This document shows positions 20,390-32,277 of a stretch of DNA of 64,000 nucleotides, piece after piece (positions within the stretch are counted from its first letter, which is position 1; each line of letters opens with the position of its first letter). The stretch is from assembly GCF_921293095.1 (NCBI RefSeq), contig NW_025791658.1:7130001-7194000 (forward strand). The letters run 5' to 3'. The translations under genes and the position numbers were made by a program. The stretch is from Ischnura elegans (taxonomy: Eukaryota > Arthropoda > Insecta > Odonata > Coenagrionidae). Under the pieces are notes generated by a model, which was not told the DNA's origin, ran no database searches, and was given only the letters and a program-made list of their open reading frames with translations.

Positions 20390-21220
20390 TTCTTTTTATT
20401 TACATAGACAAGGAATAGAATGGTGCATATTGTATTCGAAATTTCAATTTCTTCAATGCAAGAATAGACACTGCTTCGACCTGATAAGTTGATGTTGACA
20501 TTACCTGGCATTCAATTCTTTGTGTTTTTGAATCTTGCTCAAGTCAAGTGCTAGATATTTTCATTCTGTTGTCTTCTCTGACATTCCACATTTCGTTGTG
20601 GCAGTAAAAATTCTCCTAAGACACTTAAAATTACCACAAACACATTTTAGGCAAATGTAATAGGTGCTGAACTGACAAAAATTTCATGTGAAATGAATTT
20701 GAAATAGAAGTTTTTGAGATTCCAGGTCAAAAATTCATAAATAATTCATGCATAATCCCAGGACTATGAATTCACACAAAATTCCCCATTTTCCTGGTCA
20801 ATGAATACCCTGCATACCTTATTGCAAGTGGACCCATACATGACACTAATGCTTCAAAAAATATTTCAGCAACACTGTCCATATGCACGCAAATTTTTAT
20901 CTAACATGATACATTAACGCTGTCCGATTTTTTTAAAATAGGTCAAAATAGAACACTTTCAACAAAATTAGGTTAAGAATACCTGATCTCCTAATTTTAG
21001 GACACAATAAAAGATACAAACAAAAACTGGAAAGTAATAACCTTGAATCTGTACCTGTATCTTTAACATTGAAGTAATAAAAAATTTGGAGGCTACCTTA
21101 TGTTCTCTTAAATCCATGAAACAATCAAAAATATCAACTGGAATTATCAACTGGAAAATAGATCAGGAAGCAGAGGAGTTCCTGAATGAAGACCAATTCA
21201 GATTCTGAAAGAAACAAAGG
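20390..21220. other. No gene recognised
   Basis: AT-rich intronic sequence with no exon, RNA or repeat boundary that can be supported. Confidence 0.4.
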
Positions 21221-21224
21221 TACA

Positions 21225-21545
21225 ACGGAAACCATTTTGATCACCAGTGATCACACAGCCATGACAGTGTGGTTTATGAAACCAGGCCTTACATGGATCA
21301 TTAATAATACAAGAACAACCATATTATCGCCGCTAAAAAGATTGCGAACTGGCAAAGAAAGCTCTCACTCAGTCCAGGAAGCACTCTTGAATAACAGAAT
21401 AACTGCATAAATATTAATATATTGTTTGTTTTACGTAAATTATGACCATCATAAGACATTGAAGTGAAAGTTTGGGTTACCCGTATTTTCCAATTATTCG
21501 TGCCGCCCCTCCCCATCATTATCCCGGATAATCAGGAGGAACGTC
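21225..21545. mobile_element. Decayed Tigger-type MITE, relative of 29969-32421
   Basis: It matches the outer element at 30365-30525 joined to 32278-32415 without the insertion seen there. This gives the empty-site sequence AACAGAATAACTGCATAAAT. The right end CCCGGATAATCAGGAGG is a degenerate pogo/Tigger terminus. No coding capacity. Confidence 0.6.
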
Positions 21546-21899
21546 AATTGTTAAAGAAATATATTGTAAATTCATGATTTTTCAATATTTTGTTTTCTTT
21601 TATGAAGGATAATAATTGCATTTTTATATTTTCGCAGATGGGGAGGTCCGAACCCCCCCAATCCCTCTGTTGTATTTGACACCGACTCTGACAGTGGCTT
21701 AGTAAGTATGACCTCCGACATGTGAGCTACCTCCACAGTGAGGACTTAAGATGTCAACACCTTGTTTGGTAAAACCCATACCAAAGCTAGCTCTGAGAAA
21801 ATGTGGTGTAATTGGCTTACAGGCCTGAACAACAATTGGTATATCCTGGTTTATATCCTGGTAAAGCCAAATATATTTTCATGGCAAACTTCATCCTTG

Positions 21900-22200
21900 G
21901 TGTATTTACTTGTCATGCCTCCGGACAGCTGACATACCAAAGTAATTTATTCTCATCCCCTTTACTAAATAACATCAGTTAATTTAGATCATTAATTAAG
22001 TTTGGAGCTAGTGAAATTGAGTTTTTTTAAGCAATATGGTTTGAGATGTCATTTTTGCTGCCATAGGTTGTCAGGCGAATTGACTACCGCATAAAGGGTC
22101 CAACCATCCAGCATTCGAGGTCATCAGTGAGCCGAGACCCAGTTGCATATGGAAAGCATCAACGCCTAAAAGCCCGATTTTATGAATGAATAATCATAAC
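21900..22200. repeat. Fragment related to Tigger element 30780-31080
   Basis: Boxes ACCAAAGTAATTTAT, TAATTTAGATC(A/G)TTAATTAAG and GAATTGACTACC recur in the same order at 30825-30985. It appears to be a remnant of another copy of the 30527-32277 element. A right-end fragment of the same element occurs at 24640-24760. Confidence 0.5.
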
Positions 22201-22266
22201 TGGCTTTTATTTGAAGTCCCCCGGGGCATTAGTACCATAAGAAGCAAATTGAAATGGTCTTTAAAT

Positions 22267-23984
22267 TAGGGATGAGTCGATTCCACTTTTTTTCGATTCC
22301 GATTCCAATTCCGATTCCTTAAAATCGATTCCTGATTCTCGATTCCGATTCCATCGATTCTTATTCCTTCTAACATCTGTGGGATTTTGATTTATCTGTA
22401 GCATTGCTGTTATTAAAATTTAAGAATTGAATGGAATAAAATAACTAGGGATGGACAGATCCAGGATTTTTGGAACCAGATCTTTCGAATCGGATATTTT
22501 CTAATCCAAATGCATTTTCAAATTCCTGCCATTAAACAGAGTCATTATTCAAGTTTATCCTGGGTACATGCAATAAATGGAATGCTTTTTAGATTTTCAT
22601 ACATATTTTAATATTTTTATAAATTATAAATTATTTTATGGGCTTTCAAGTTGTTTTTTAAAAACATCTTTACATACTCAGGGCCTAAACTGATATGTTT
22701 GGGTTTGGAAATGAAAATAGGAAAAATCTTAGGATGAACCACTGACCAGTGGCGTAGCGAGAGGACCCCCCAAAATATAAAAACACAACTACTTTCCCTC
22801 ATAAAAGGAAACAAAATATTTAAAAATCATGGATTTACAAAAATGAAAAAAAATGAATCTTTGAAAAATGAAGTTTTTTTTCTATTATGAAGGGTGTTAA
22901 AATTAGTTTGAAACCCTCTCCTTTGTACCCTGCTGTTTAAAAATTTCCCCCCCTGGTTTTGGACCCCCCCTTAACAAAATTCCTGGCCACAGCTGAAATT
23001 CTACTCGTAACCTCTGCGAGAGCTTTCAAACAAAACGGTTCATGAGTAGGACAAGAATCGCATACGACGGCGCCTTCGAAGATAGAATCGGTCCACTCTT
23101 TCCACTCTGATGGGGCATTGCATTCACTGAAGTTAATATTTAAAATTTCGGATCCAGATCCAATGTCTTCCGCGACTTTGGATCCGATGTATCCGATGAA
23201 GGGCAATATCCGCGAATATTTGGATCCGAAGTATCCGATCTGACCATCCCTAAAAATAACAATAGTCGCAGTGGCTATATTCTCGTTTGGCCACGGTGGC
23301 TAAATAATGATGTAGCGTTCATTGCGTCCATACATACCAGAGCAGCCTGGCGGGTGCGTGGTGGCGGCCGAACGCAACCTGTCGAGTCCGCCCGGAGACC
23401 GCGGCGGCTTATGCCAAGCAAGTATCAACTTTCTCAAGGGTTGATGAAACTGGGCTATACAAACGCGAATGTGTCTAATTTTTTTATTATTGACGCAGAC
23501 GCGTGTTAGTCTAAAAAAAGTAACATAAAAAAAACTGGTGGTCCAGATGAATTCTCCGAATGTGATTCATAATCGCAATAATTTGATTTGCCGTGACCAG
23601 CGATTAATGAAAGAACGGAAAACGCATGCATTGCTTCCCGATCCCGTGGTTTCCAATTTTTTTTTCTCTGAGAGCTCATGAACACGCGCCATTTCAGGGT
23701 TCGTCGATTTGTCGCTTTTGCCGACATTTTCATGTTTCCGAGGCCGCTTAGGTATGCTAGTCGCAGCACCCGCGTGCCGGGCGTATCCTCCGCGCGGGCA
23801 AGGCTGACACCGTGGCCGCTTAGGTGTGTAGCGGCCTTTATGCCCCAAGCTTATCGTCTAGGCTCAAAACATTTATCTTCCTGGAATCGATGGAATCGGA
23901 ATCGACTTTAGGCGATCGATTCTCGATTCCGTGCCCGAGAATCGGTGGAATCGAGAATCGACATTTGGAATCGACTCATCCCTA
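22267..23984. mobile_element. hAT-type element with 8-bp duplication CTTTAAAT
   Basis: The termini TAGGGATGAGTCGATTCCA and TGGAATCGACTCATCCCTA-like are inverted repeats. Exact 8-bp duplications CTTTAAAT lie at 22259-22266 and 23985-23992. Many CGATTCC/GGAATCG boxes crowd both ends, as in hAT elements that bind transposase at subterminal repeats. The core has a GC-rich block (23340-23420) but no recognisable transposase, so it is non-autonomous. It carries a nested hAT element. Confidence 0.85.
22446..23252. mobile_element. Nested hAT-type element with 8-bp duplication AAAATAAC
   Basis: The ends TAGGGATGGACAGATCC and GATCTGACCATCCCTA are inverted repeats with exact duplications AAAATAAC at 22438-22445 and 23253-23260. 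Subterminal GGATCCGAAGTATCCGA boxes recur. It is inserted in the larger hAT element 22267-23984 and is therefore younger. It contains a fragment with 'AGTGGCGTAGCGAG', seen in related form near 44205 and 44508. Non-coding. Confidence 0.85.
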
Positions 23985-24639
23985 CTTTAAATGCCTTGAA
24001 ACCTAACTCAGGTTTTCTTCCCAGAAAATGAATAAATGACGTTGCATTCTCTTCCAAAACAATTCCGTCTAGTCAACATTAAACTGTAGTTGAGGGGGAA
24101 GGAGCCACTCTCAATCACTGATTGGAGTTCATTAGAAAATGTTGCACCAAATATGCTATCAGCGCTTGCAGATTCACCTGATATCGTAGCACTAACAGTT
24201 CGTCCAATTTACGAGTGGTCACGAGTGGGTCACCATGGCTCAGTAGGAATGAAACTTATTATATGACGTTGCGTGTACACCAAAGAAAGAACCATAGTTG
24301 ACGCTCTTGGGCACAGTAAACGAGAACTTAAATGCGGAGCGATTATTATAACTTAGCGTAGTGGATATCCAACTAAATCCCGTAGCTTATGCGTGGAACT
24401 TCGTAATAAAGTTCATTTTATAGCTGCCGGGACTGAGGTCCGTAATTTCATAAAAATGAAAATTTCGCATTAACGTTTCTTTTACTATCGTTTGGATATG
24501 GCTTTTCATCGGGACCCACGACTTGCTTCATAATAACGAGATCTTCATAATAACGGTGTTCGTATTAAGGAGAGTCTACTGTAATGTCTTCTAAGACTAT
24601 AAATAGGAATAAATGGATAAAAGGAAATTCAATATCCAA

Positions 24640-24760
24640 AACCTACGCTATCGGGAGCACACCCCTATCTTCCCCATGCTAAAACCCAATCATGAAACGC
24701 AAATTGGAATAGTGTAAAGACCCCAAGGAACGCATCCCTTGTGCAAAGCAAGGCATGGGT
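24640..24760. repeat. Right-end fragment of the 30527-type Tigger element
   Basis: AAAGACCCCAAGGAACGCAT and GCATGGGT match 32200-32277 in order. It abuts the truncated left end of the MITE that follows. Confidence 0.55.
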
Positions 24761-24964
24761 TTATTTTATTGTTGCCTAAATCACAAGATTGTTACTCCTG
24801 AAGAACGTATTTCACGCTCTTAGATTTTTAAATGAAGATATCTATTTTTCCCGATCAAATGAAAAGTGAAAATTTTCAAGCAAGCAAAAATATGACGGCA
24901 TAGTATGAATGCTAGGAAAAGCCCTTGTGACATCACTCTGGTTCCGGCTGCTGCCGTGTGAGGC

Positions 24965-27796
24965 TAGGGTGTCCCAAAAAAAACAGAAAGTTTGAAAGTT
25001 GTGGGGGCATTTCCATTTTCCTGTGCGAATGCATGAAAAAACATCTCATAAAAATTTTCAGCTCAATCAGACAATATTTGACCCTGCCGAAACACATTCA
25101 AAGTTTGAAGTTTTTAGTTTTCAAAAATTTCATGCAATGTTGCCTACCCTGCAGGAGGCTCGAGTGTTAAAAAAACAACCAATTTTAAGTTCAAACCATC
25201 TCCTCTAGCTCTATAGTCGTTGACAGCAACACTTGAGTCAAAATGATCTTCATAGCCACAACTCGGTGTGCTTACAAGTCCCGCTCACCGTTGCAGCTGC
25301 CAGGCGCCAGTCGAGTGCATATTGCCCCGCCTTGTTGCGTTGAGATTCGAGTTATGCGCTTTCGGAACATTGCTCTGTTTATATTAAAAGTATCCCGGCT
25401 TAGTCTATCAGTCACTTGTGGAGGCTAGTGTTGTGCCAACTGAGAACGTGAGGTATTGTCATGTGTTTCGAGGTCGAGGCTGTTTTGGCGGTGGCCCGAA
25501 TGAGCGTGAAGTCGAAGAGTATGCCGGTTATGCGAAGTGTGTGGTTGGTGGGTAATGAGTCCAAACATTTGCCCGGCAATGGTAAACTCCCAACGCTTCG
25601 TGAAGTTATCAAAGTTTTCTTTTACAACCTACACTGTTCTCCAGGATCGATGTCAGCGGCAGATGCAGCAAGGATTGCAATCAAAGAGTTACTTGTTGTG
25701 TGGGGAAAGTCTAATATTCCTACGCAGGAGGTTCGAGAAGCTCCTGACAGCTTACGAGAACTACCGTGCCCTTGGGAAAGACAAAAATAAAATAGTGAGA
25801 AGTCAGTGTCCGCAAGAGAGGAATTCAGCAAAGTGCTCGACCGTCTGTTTGACATCGGCTGCAAAGACGCCCTTTCAAACATTACTGTGGAGGAGGACAA
25901 GTTGTTTTAAATATCTATGAAAACTGATTGAAAAGGATATATGGCGGGTATTGATATAAAGTGGTGTAAGCGTTTATAAAATTGTAAGAGACTTCAAGAA
26001 GAGGATTTTTTAAGGAAAAAAGCGGCACGAGAAAGAAAAGGAAATATTGGATGAGAAAGTGGACCTCGTTCGACAATGTCTGCGGAGAGCACGACGAGCT
26101 CGTCGGATTCGGAAGAAGGTAATTTTTTCCGGGTGCAGGAAGGGTGACCAATATGGCGGAAGAATGGGAGAAATAACATTTTGTTACTTTTACAGAATTT
26201 GAAATACTGACAAGGTCCGGAAAGCACCGTAGAGTAAGTATAATGTCCGACAGCCTTGTGACTGCTTCCCTACATCGGACTCAGACGTCCTCTGCCGCTG
26301 GGTCTATGATAGTCCAGGCTGTCCCCAATGCGACAGCATCTTCATTGGGTTTTAAAGGGAATGAAATCCATTTAGTATCTTCCAAATCTCATCTACATAG
26401 AATGAGAGTGAATAAAAGGACCAAGACAGTAAGGCTTATCAAGCAAGACTTTCACCCTCGAGTTCCTTTAGCAGTGCACTGGGATGGGAAATTACTTCCA
26501 AGCAATGAAGAAGATAAGAGGCTGTTTGAAGGATATTTCAAATTTAGATGACATTATCAAATTTTGTATTCTTCAGCTGCAGATTGGTATATGGTAAATG
26601 TCAGGATGTTCAGGGTGATTTAAAGTCCATCCTCAGGATTAGTATTTAAAATTATGCCCCATATTATTTTAGAACCACCATCCTCGAGACGACTACAAAG
26701 AATTTTTGGAGTCGTGTATAGTGTGGTTTGGTGGTGTGGTTCTCAAGAAAGAGAGGTATGTGGTTCGCCCCCCAGGCCCAACTGACAAATCACGGTGGAT
26801 GAATAAGGTGCTCTACGCTTTTAAAATGTGGATGTTTGGCAAGCAATTGCATTTGTCGACACATGACAGTGACAATTTATTCAAATTGTGTTGCTTCATT
26901 GCAATTGCATTTATGAAACATTGGTGCACCTGTCCCGTGGCAGTGAGCGCTCCGAGAATGGATCTTAAGCTACTCAAAGTCCTTGGTGTGAAGAAAGACC
27001 CTCACTACGCAGCAGCTATGGCCAAGTTTTGTAACCATCTATGGTTAAAACTTTCGAAAACTTGAATTGTATGGCCCTCTTCCATGAAATGGTTTCTGAC
27101 GACGAGAAAAGAGACATTGCGGAAGCAATCAGAGACAATGAGGGGTCTGATGATGACGCACCTTGGGCTACTCTTCCGCCTAATCGACCTATTAGTGAGC
27201 TGACTCTGGCTGACTTCACTTCGAAAAATTTTGTGAAGTTTTTCAAAGTTATTGGTATTTTGCCGATATTTTAGTTGCGAGATCCGTGCACATGGAAAAG
27301 TGACGTAGACTATCAGAAGGGCCAATCTATAGTTCAACACCTAAAGGTTGTTAGTGGTACTACAGAGAGAGGAGTTCAATTGATAAAATATTTTCTAGTC
27401 AAGAAAAGATTGATAAATGATGAGGCTCAGAGGCAACTTCTGTTACTAGTTGTTAAGCGACATAGGAAAATGAATGAAAAAAGTGGCAAAAAACCCTGGT
27501 TTTTCATATTGCTTGTTGTTCACAGTGCATTTGTATCCGCATTGTGACAGTATAATAATAAGGGAGCATTTTCTTTCAGAGGTTTCTAATTTTAAATCCC
27601 CCAAGACCCTTAGAGCTAGGCAACATTGCATGAAATTTGGAAAACTAAAAAATTCAAACTTTGAATGCGTTTCGGCAGCGTCAGATATTGTCCGATTGAG
27701 CTGAAAATTTTTATGGGATATTTTTTCATGCATTCGCATAGGAAAATGGAAATGCCCCCTCAACTTTCAAACTTTCGGTTTTTTTGGGACACCCTA
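24965..27796 (+). mobile_element. 2.8-kb DNA transposon, ~200-bp TIRs, 9-bp duplication
   Basis: Both ends start TAGGGTGTCCCAAAAAAA and are inverted repeats of about 200 bp (24965-25165 and 27600-27796). The exact 9-bp duplication GTGTGAGGC flanks it at 24956-24964 and 27797-27805. The duplication length and long TIRs recall Mutator-like elements, but the encoded protein fragments do not show a MULE domain that I recognise. It is therefore left unclassified. It is inserted in MITE M copy 1. Confidence 0.9.
25460..27545 (+). pseudogene. Degenerate transposase of the 2.8-kb transposon
   Basis: Plus-strand pieces in several frames appear in co-linear order. An N-terminal piece with LPTLREVIKVFFYN and GKSNIPTQ (25460-25735) is followed by REEFSKVLDRLFDIGCKDAL (about 25815-25875), then a basic coil RQCLRRARRARRIRKK (26070-26120). 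Next is a middle piece ending VPLAVHWDGKLLP (26243-26551). A C-terminal piece (26680-27545) includes KSRWMNKVLYAFKMWMF and TERGVQLIKYF. I recall a widespread arthropod transposon protein with this order, in which a long central catalytic part follows 'VHWDGKLL'. Here only about 130 bases separate these blocks, so the centre is deleted. Frameshifts and stops add to this, so the copy is dead. Confidence 0.7.
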
Positions 27797-28358
27797 GTGT
27801 GAGGCCACCTTGGTGCAAGGCTATGAGCGCTGCTATGTTAGCTGCTAGCAGGTAGCGCTTGGCTTAAATAAGGATTATTTATACCATATCAAACGAAGGA
27901 AACTTTCTGACCTTAGGCAATTTTAATGGATGATTATTAAGAGATGTTTCCCTGAGCTATGTGCCTCGTGCATGCATTGGGAATCTCAGACGATGTAAAA
28001 CTGCTATCTACTCGTATAGAAACTAGGTACCTGTGAAGTCACGTGGAGTGGCATCGCATGTGCACCAATCTGGCCTTGTTCAAATGAGGTTAAAAATTGA
28101 CCATTCACATGCGTCTAAACTGGGATTTCTAAAACCAAATAATTTGTTGATTTCGAATGCACTAATGGTGGGTAACGAATCGCAATCAATGCCTTTCTTT
28201 CTCTTTGACGAAGGAAACTACCCTATTGTGGTGACTTGAGAACCCTAGTAAAAGGTACAAATTCTACCATTTATGAAACTTGAAAGTCAAAATTTTCACT
28301 AATTGTAACGTCACCTACATTCAATAATATAATCAGAGAACAAGAATTTCAGGCAAAC

Positions 28359-28490
28359 CTTAACATCATCTTTCTCCTCAGGAGATGGTTCCTTTTTGGG
28401 CACCACCAGCATGCAGTTGTGGTCTGATATGATGGATCCTGTGCCAACAGCACCCACCTCTTCGTCTTGGGAAGCAGTCGAGGCCTGAGT
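28359..28490 (-). CDS. Zinc-finger gene, exon 4 (44 codons)
   Basis: Acceptor CCTGTACAG| and donor GTTAAG|GTTTGC, phase 0 to 0. The sequence is acidic/Ser-rich and ends VPKKEPSPEEKDDVK; the KKEPSPEE segment resembles a phosphorylation-dependent SUMOylation site (KxExxSP-like), an inference only. The exon length of 132 bases equals that of exon 3. The donor is weaker than the others (GTTTGC), and the acceptor has a short pyrimidine tract. It lies immediately 3' of MITE M copy 1 in plus-strand order. Confidence 0.75.
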
Positions 28491-28621
28491 CTGTACAGGA
28501 ACCCACAATCAGTATTATTAATGACAGGGTAAAAAAACATGGAGATCTGTCATTGAATTTTCCACAGAAAAAAAGTTTGTTTTTTTTCTACATCCTTCAT
28601 CTAAATCTACATACTATACCA

Positions 28622-28880
28622 GGGATGCTGACTAATGAAAAATGTTGGGTGGGCCCAAATTGGGGATCCTGCCCCCGAAAATTTTATAAGTAGTGAGTTT
28701 TAAGTTTTTTAAGCATTTTAGAAGAGTCATATGATCAACATTAGAGCCCTGATCACTCGAATATCGATATCTGAACACTGGGGAAAATTGACAAGCCTGA
28801 CACATTTTTCCCTCACGCCCATAAAGAAATTTTGAGGGGGCTTGGGCCCCATAGGGTTCCATGCAGTCGGTGCCACTGTA
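28622..28880 (+). mobile_element. MITE-like repeat N, copy 1 (pair with 55320-55562)
   Basis: Strong same-orientation similarity to 55320-55562, including ATTTTATAAGTAGTGAG, GATCAACATTAGA and CCCTGATCACTCGAAT. The ends are loosely inverted (GGTGCCAGC-like against GTCGGTGCC). Non-coding. Confidence 0.7.
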
Positions 28881-28899
28881 CTTTACCCAAGCTGCCTCA

Positions 28900-29960
28900 A
28901 GTAAGATGTTGCAAAATTTTGTTTATATTTAAAATTTGGGTCCCAAGCCTGCCACTGGGCTATCATGGCTACATTCCTAATGCATCTTGCACCAGCCCAT
29001 GACAAAATCAGTGCAAATGGAGGCGGTGATCCTCGGAGCATTAGTTTCTGGAGATGTCAACCTCAAGATACCATCTTATTTGTTGAAAGAGTATGAGTGG
29101 GGAGCACTAAGCATGAGATTTCAGTGCTCATGAGCAGATTTACAGAAAATAAATATGTTAAATGTTGGGGATAAATTTGATGTATTTCCGATTACACTTT
29201 AGTTAATTAACATCAATTTTGGCAATTAAAAATAACCACCAGAGGCAAATTGTAATGAAAGGACATCCTGAGTAAATAACAAAGAGATGGTACTCTTCCA
29301 TAAGATTATAGTTCCCTGGGCAGCATATATAAGAATAGCCTAGCAATTGAAACACATTGATTAACATCAAATTAAAAGAAAAAATTGCCATAATTTATTA
29401 CATTCACATAGTAGCAGAACTACATAGTGCTCCATCAATTAACCCTTTTGTGCCGGACATAAGTTGGAGCCAAAGGGAATTTTCAAACCCATTACACCCG
29501 ATGTTGGGTGTAGCTACCGCGGATTTTTCAATGCAAACGAGCAGACTTCGGCTCTGGCTGACACGAGGGAAGTGACCGCTGAGGTAGAAATTGTTGAGTG
29601 CATTCAGGCCCGGCCTTAGAACCAGCTTAGCCACTCCCCGTGCAATAAACCCCGACCCTTCCACTCATTTATGATCATCCCGACCACAGAAATCCGTTAT
29701 GCATTGGTTACATTATCAATGGTTTTGCAATGAATTATTTTGTCGCACACTACAATTTTTTTGGAACTTTGAAATAAATTCTTTGTTTTGTTCTGCATGT
29801 CAGCAATTTTAAATGAAATTCTAGTGTTAAAAATAGTGGACTCACGGACTAATAGCCTTATGACTATTAAATTTGTTTTATTAACACTACAAATCCATTC
29901 AAAATTTCACAATGCTTAAAAAAATGATAGTAATTCTTTTAGAAGAGTCAATAACTAAAA
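28900..29960. other. No gene recognised
   Basis: Intronic sequence. At 29438 a TTAACCCTTTTGTGCC box resembles TTAA-type MITE ends seen elsewhere (36436, 45416, 56203), but no matching partner was found. Confidence 0.35.
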
Positions 29961-30526
29961 ATCAAATACAGCAGACTCCCGATTACCCGACCGCCGCATT
30001 CCCATTTTGCGGATTATCTGTGCACGAGTATCACTCTCACTCAATTTTTCCTGCCATTTTTATAAAACTAATAAAATCAGAAACAAAATCATCGGAACTA
30101 CTGCATTATTGCTACAATACACAGGGCATATTATTTCCATTAGAATCCCCTTCGTAAAATGGAAGCGATTGCTCGCTAGCTGCATTCACTCCGTGCTCCT
30201 GTTCTCCAAGCCTCACAGTACGCAATTGCGCTCCATGATCACAGATCCTGCAGCAGTTGCAAGCCAGGCAACTTGTGCTAGATGCAACAATATGACGTCG
30301 TGCCTGATTGTGTATTTTCCAATGTTGATCAGTGGTTTCGAAGCATTCATGCAAACCACTTTTCTGTATCCGTGATCACACAGCCACGTATGGGTGGTTT
30401 TCGTAACCAGTTCTTATATGGAGCCATAATAATACGAGTAAAACCTTGTTATCGCCGTTAAAAAGATCGCGGACAGGCGAAAAAAACTCTCAATGAGTCC
30501 AGGAAGAACTCTAAATTAACAGAATA

Positions 30527-32277
30527 CACCCATGTCTCGTATGGCGCAATTTCGATTAGCGCAATTTCGATACAGCGCAATTTCGATATAGTGCAAATTC
30601 GTTCCTCGGGGAAACATTGCAATGCAGTATAGCCTAATCAAAAATCTTAAACGCTCTCGTGATAAAACGTGAACTTGCGCTAAGTACACACGAAATTTCT
30701 ATCATTTTACGCATATTAATATTATTGCTTGCCTCACATCTTCCTTTTTGTTTATATATTAATGGAAATCCATTGCTCCACAATGGCCAAAAGTATTACT
30801 CGTCATTGGGTCCAGATAGCCGGCCTACCAAAGTAATTTATCTGGTCTCCTTAACAGAATGATAATAAATAATTTAGATCGTTAATTAAGAGTTGGGCTG
30901 GTGAAAATGAGATTTTTAAAAGCAATACGGTTGAGACCTATTTTTGCCGTCACAGGTAATTGGGCGATTGACTTCCAGTTAGAGGGTCTACGCTAAAGCC
31001 TTCAAGGTCATCGGTATTCACGGGGGAGAAATGGAGCAGTGGCCGAGTTGCGCATGAATAGCATCAACACATAAAGGGTCCGCTATAGAGTCTCAAACAC
31101 AATGGCTTCGTTCCCTCCCCGCAGTCCTACGCCTTCTGCGTCTCAGGAATACAGTTCAGCAGTACAGGTGATTTAGATAGAGCCATACAGACTAAAAACC
31201 AAGAAAATATGGCAACAAATAGAAAATGCGTGTAGAAAAATCAAGAATTTATCAAGAAAAACCATAAAACTAGAAGAGGAATTGAGAGAGACCAATTGCT
31301 TTGAAAATGGAGAGCGTGAAAGCGATATTGCACGGAAGTTTAAACGCACAATGCCTTATTCTGAATAAAGACGAAGTTAAAACATCAGTGACCTCAGCCG
31401 CACCAACTTCAACCAAGCGGTCTACAAATATGGAAAGTTCATAGTGAATCAGTACAAAAAGACGAGAGTGGTAATCGCTCCGAGACATTTAGTGAAAGAT
31501 CCGGTTGGTTCCAGAATTTAAACGGCAAGCAGGTATTTTCAGTGCGGCGATATTAGGTGAATCTGCAAGTGTTGATAGCGCAGGTACCACAATATTTTCT
31601 GATGAACTCCAAGCTGTGATTGAAAGTGGCTCCTTTCCCCCTCAACTAGCTTTTAGTGTTGACGAGACTATATTCTTTTGGAAAAGAATGCATTCTCGTT
31701 CATTCATTTTCAGGGAAGGAAAACCTGGGTCAGGTTTCAAGGCATTTAAAGACTGTTTCACGTAGCTGCTAATGACTCGGAGGACTTCAAATTAAAATTA
31801 TTTATCATTCATAAACTCCGCTAGCTATGAAATGGCATTCAAAGGAGCATTTTCCTGTCATTTCGATGAGCGATAAAAGGGCCTGGGTGACACAATAGTT
31901 GTTTTTAGACTAGTTTGAAAAATCGTCAGCTGCCAGCAACGCATTACGATCCCCTGAGATAGCAGATGTTAGCCCACCCGCACGACAAGAGGGAATTTCA
32001 AAAGCACGTAAGAATTTTTTTTAACGTGAATAAAATTCTTTGAATGCGTGCATACTCTCTTTAAAGATGTTTTAAACTATAAACATTTATATAAATAATG
32101 TTTTCTAAGGCTTTTTATGGGAATATAGATGTTTCAGAGGAAATTCACTACCCAAGACCTATGCTACCAGGAACGCATCCCTATCTTCCCAATGTTAAAA
32201 CGCTCTCATATAACTCAAATTCGTATAGCGCAAAGACCCCAAGGAATGCATCCCTTGCACTATACGAGACATGGGTG
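30527..32277 (+). mobile_element. 1.75-kb Tigger-like transposon nested at a TA
   Basis: The ends CACCCATGTCTCGTATGG and CTATACGAGACATGGGTG are inverted repeats. TA is duplicated at 30525-30526 and 32278-32279, and the empty site is preserved at 21225-21545. Internal boxes such as GCGCAATTTCGAT repeat near the left end. It encodes a decayed Tigger-type transposase. Confidence 0.85.
31250..31850 (+). pseudogene. Tigger/CENP-B-type transposase remnant
   Basis: An 86-codon open piece (31505-31765) reads GESASVDSAGTT, then FSVDETIFFWKRMHSRSFI and GFKAFKDCFT. This is the hallmark segment around the first catalytic Asp (A/V-DET-x-L/I-F-W) of pogo/Tigger DDE transposases. Upstream and downstream frames are broken by stops, and the second Asp region is not recognisable. 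The element is therefore inactive. Confidence 0.82.

Larger units (their letters stand above)
24760..28225 (+). mobile_element. MITE family M (TAGGGTGGTTTCC), copy 1, split by insertion
   Basis: The left half 24760-24964 and right half 27797-28225 together make one MITE of the family also found at 37825-38489, 48971-49634, 51584-52203 and 58329-58993. The right end GGAAACTACCCTA is intact; the left end is truncated where it meets a Tigger fragment. The two halves are separated by the 2.8-kb transposon 24965-27796. Confidence 0.85.

Noticed and set aside
23506..23911. Overlapping ORFs on both strands (60-93 codons)
   Set aside because: They lie in the GC-rich core of the hAT element and lack any recognisable domain or consistent frame.
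25622..25900. Minus-strand 92-codon ORF
   Set aside because: Antisense to co-linear transposase fragments on the plus strand.
24965..27796. Calling the 2.8-kb transposon a Mutator element
   Set aside because: The 9-bp duplication and long TIRs fit, but the protein fragments show no MULE domain that I can recognise, so the superfamily was left open.
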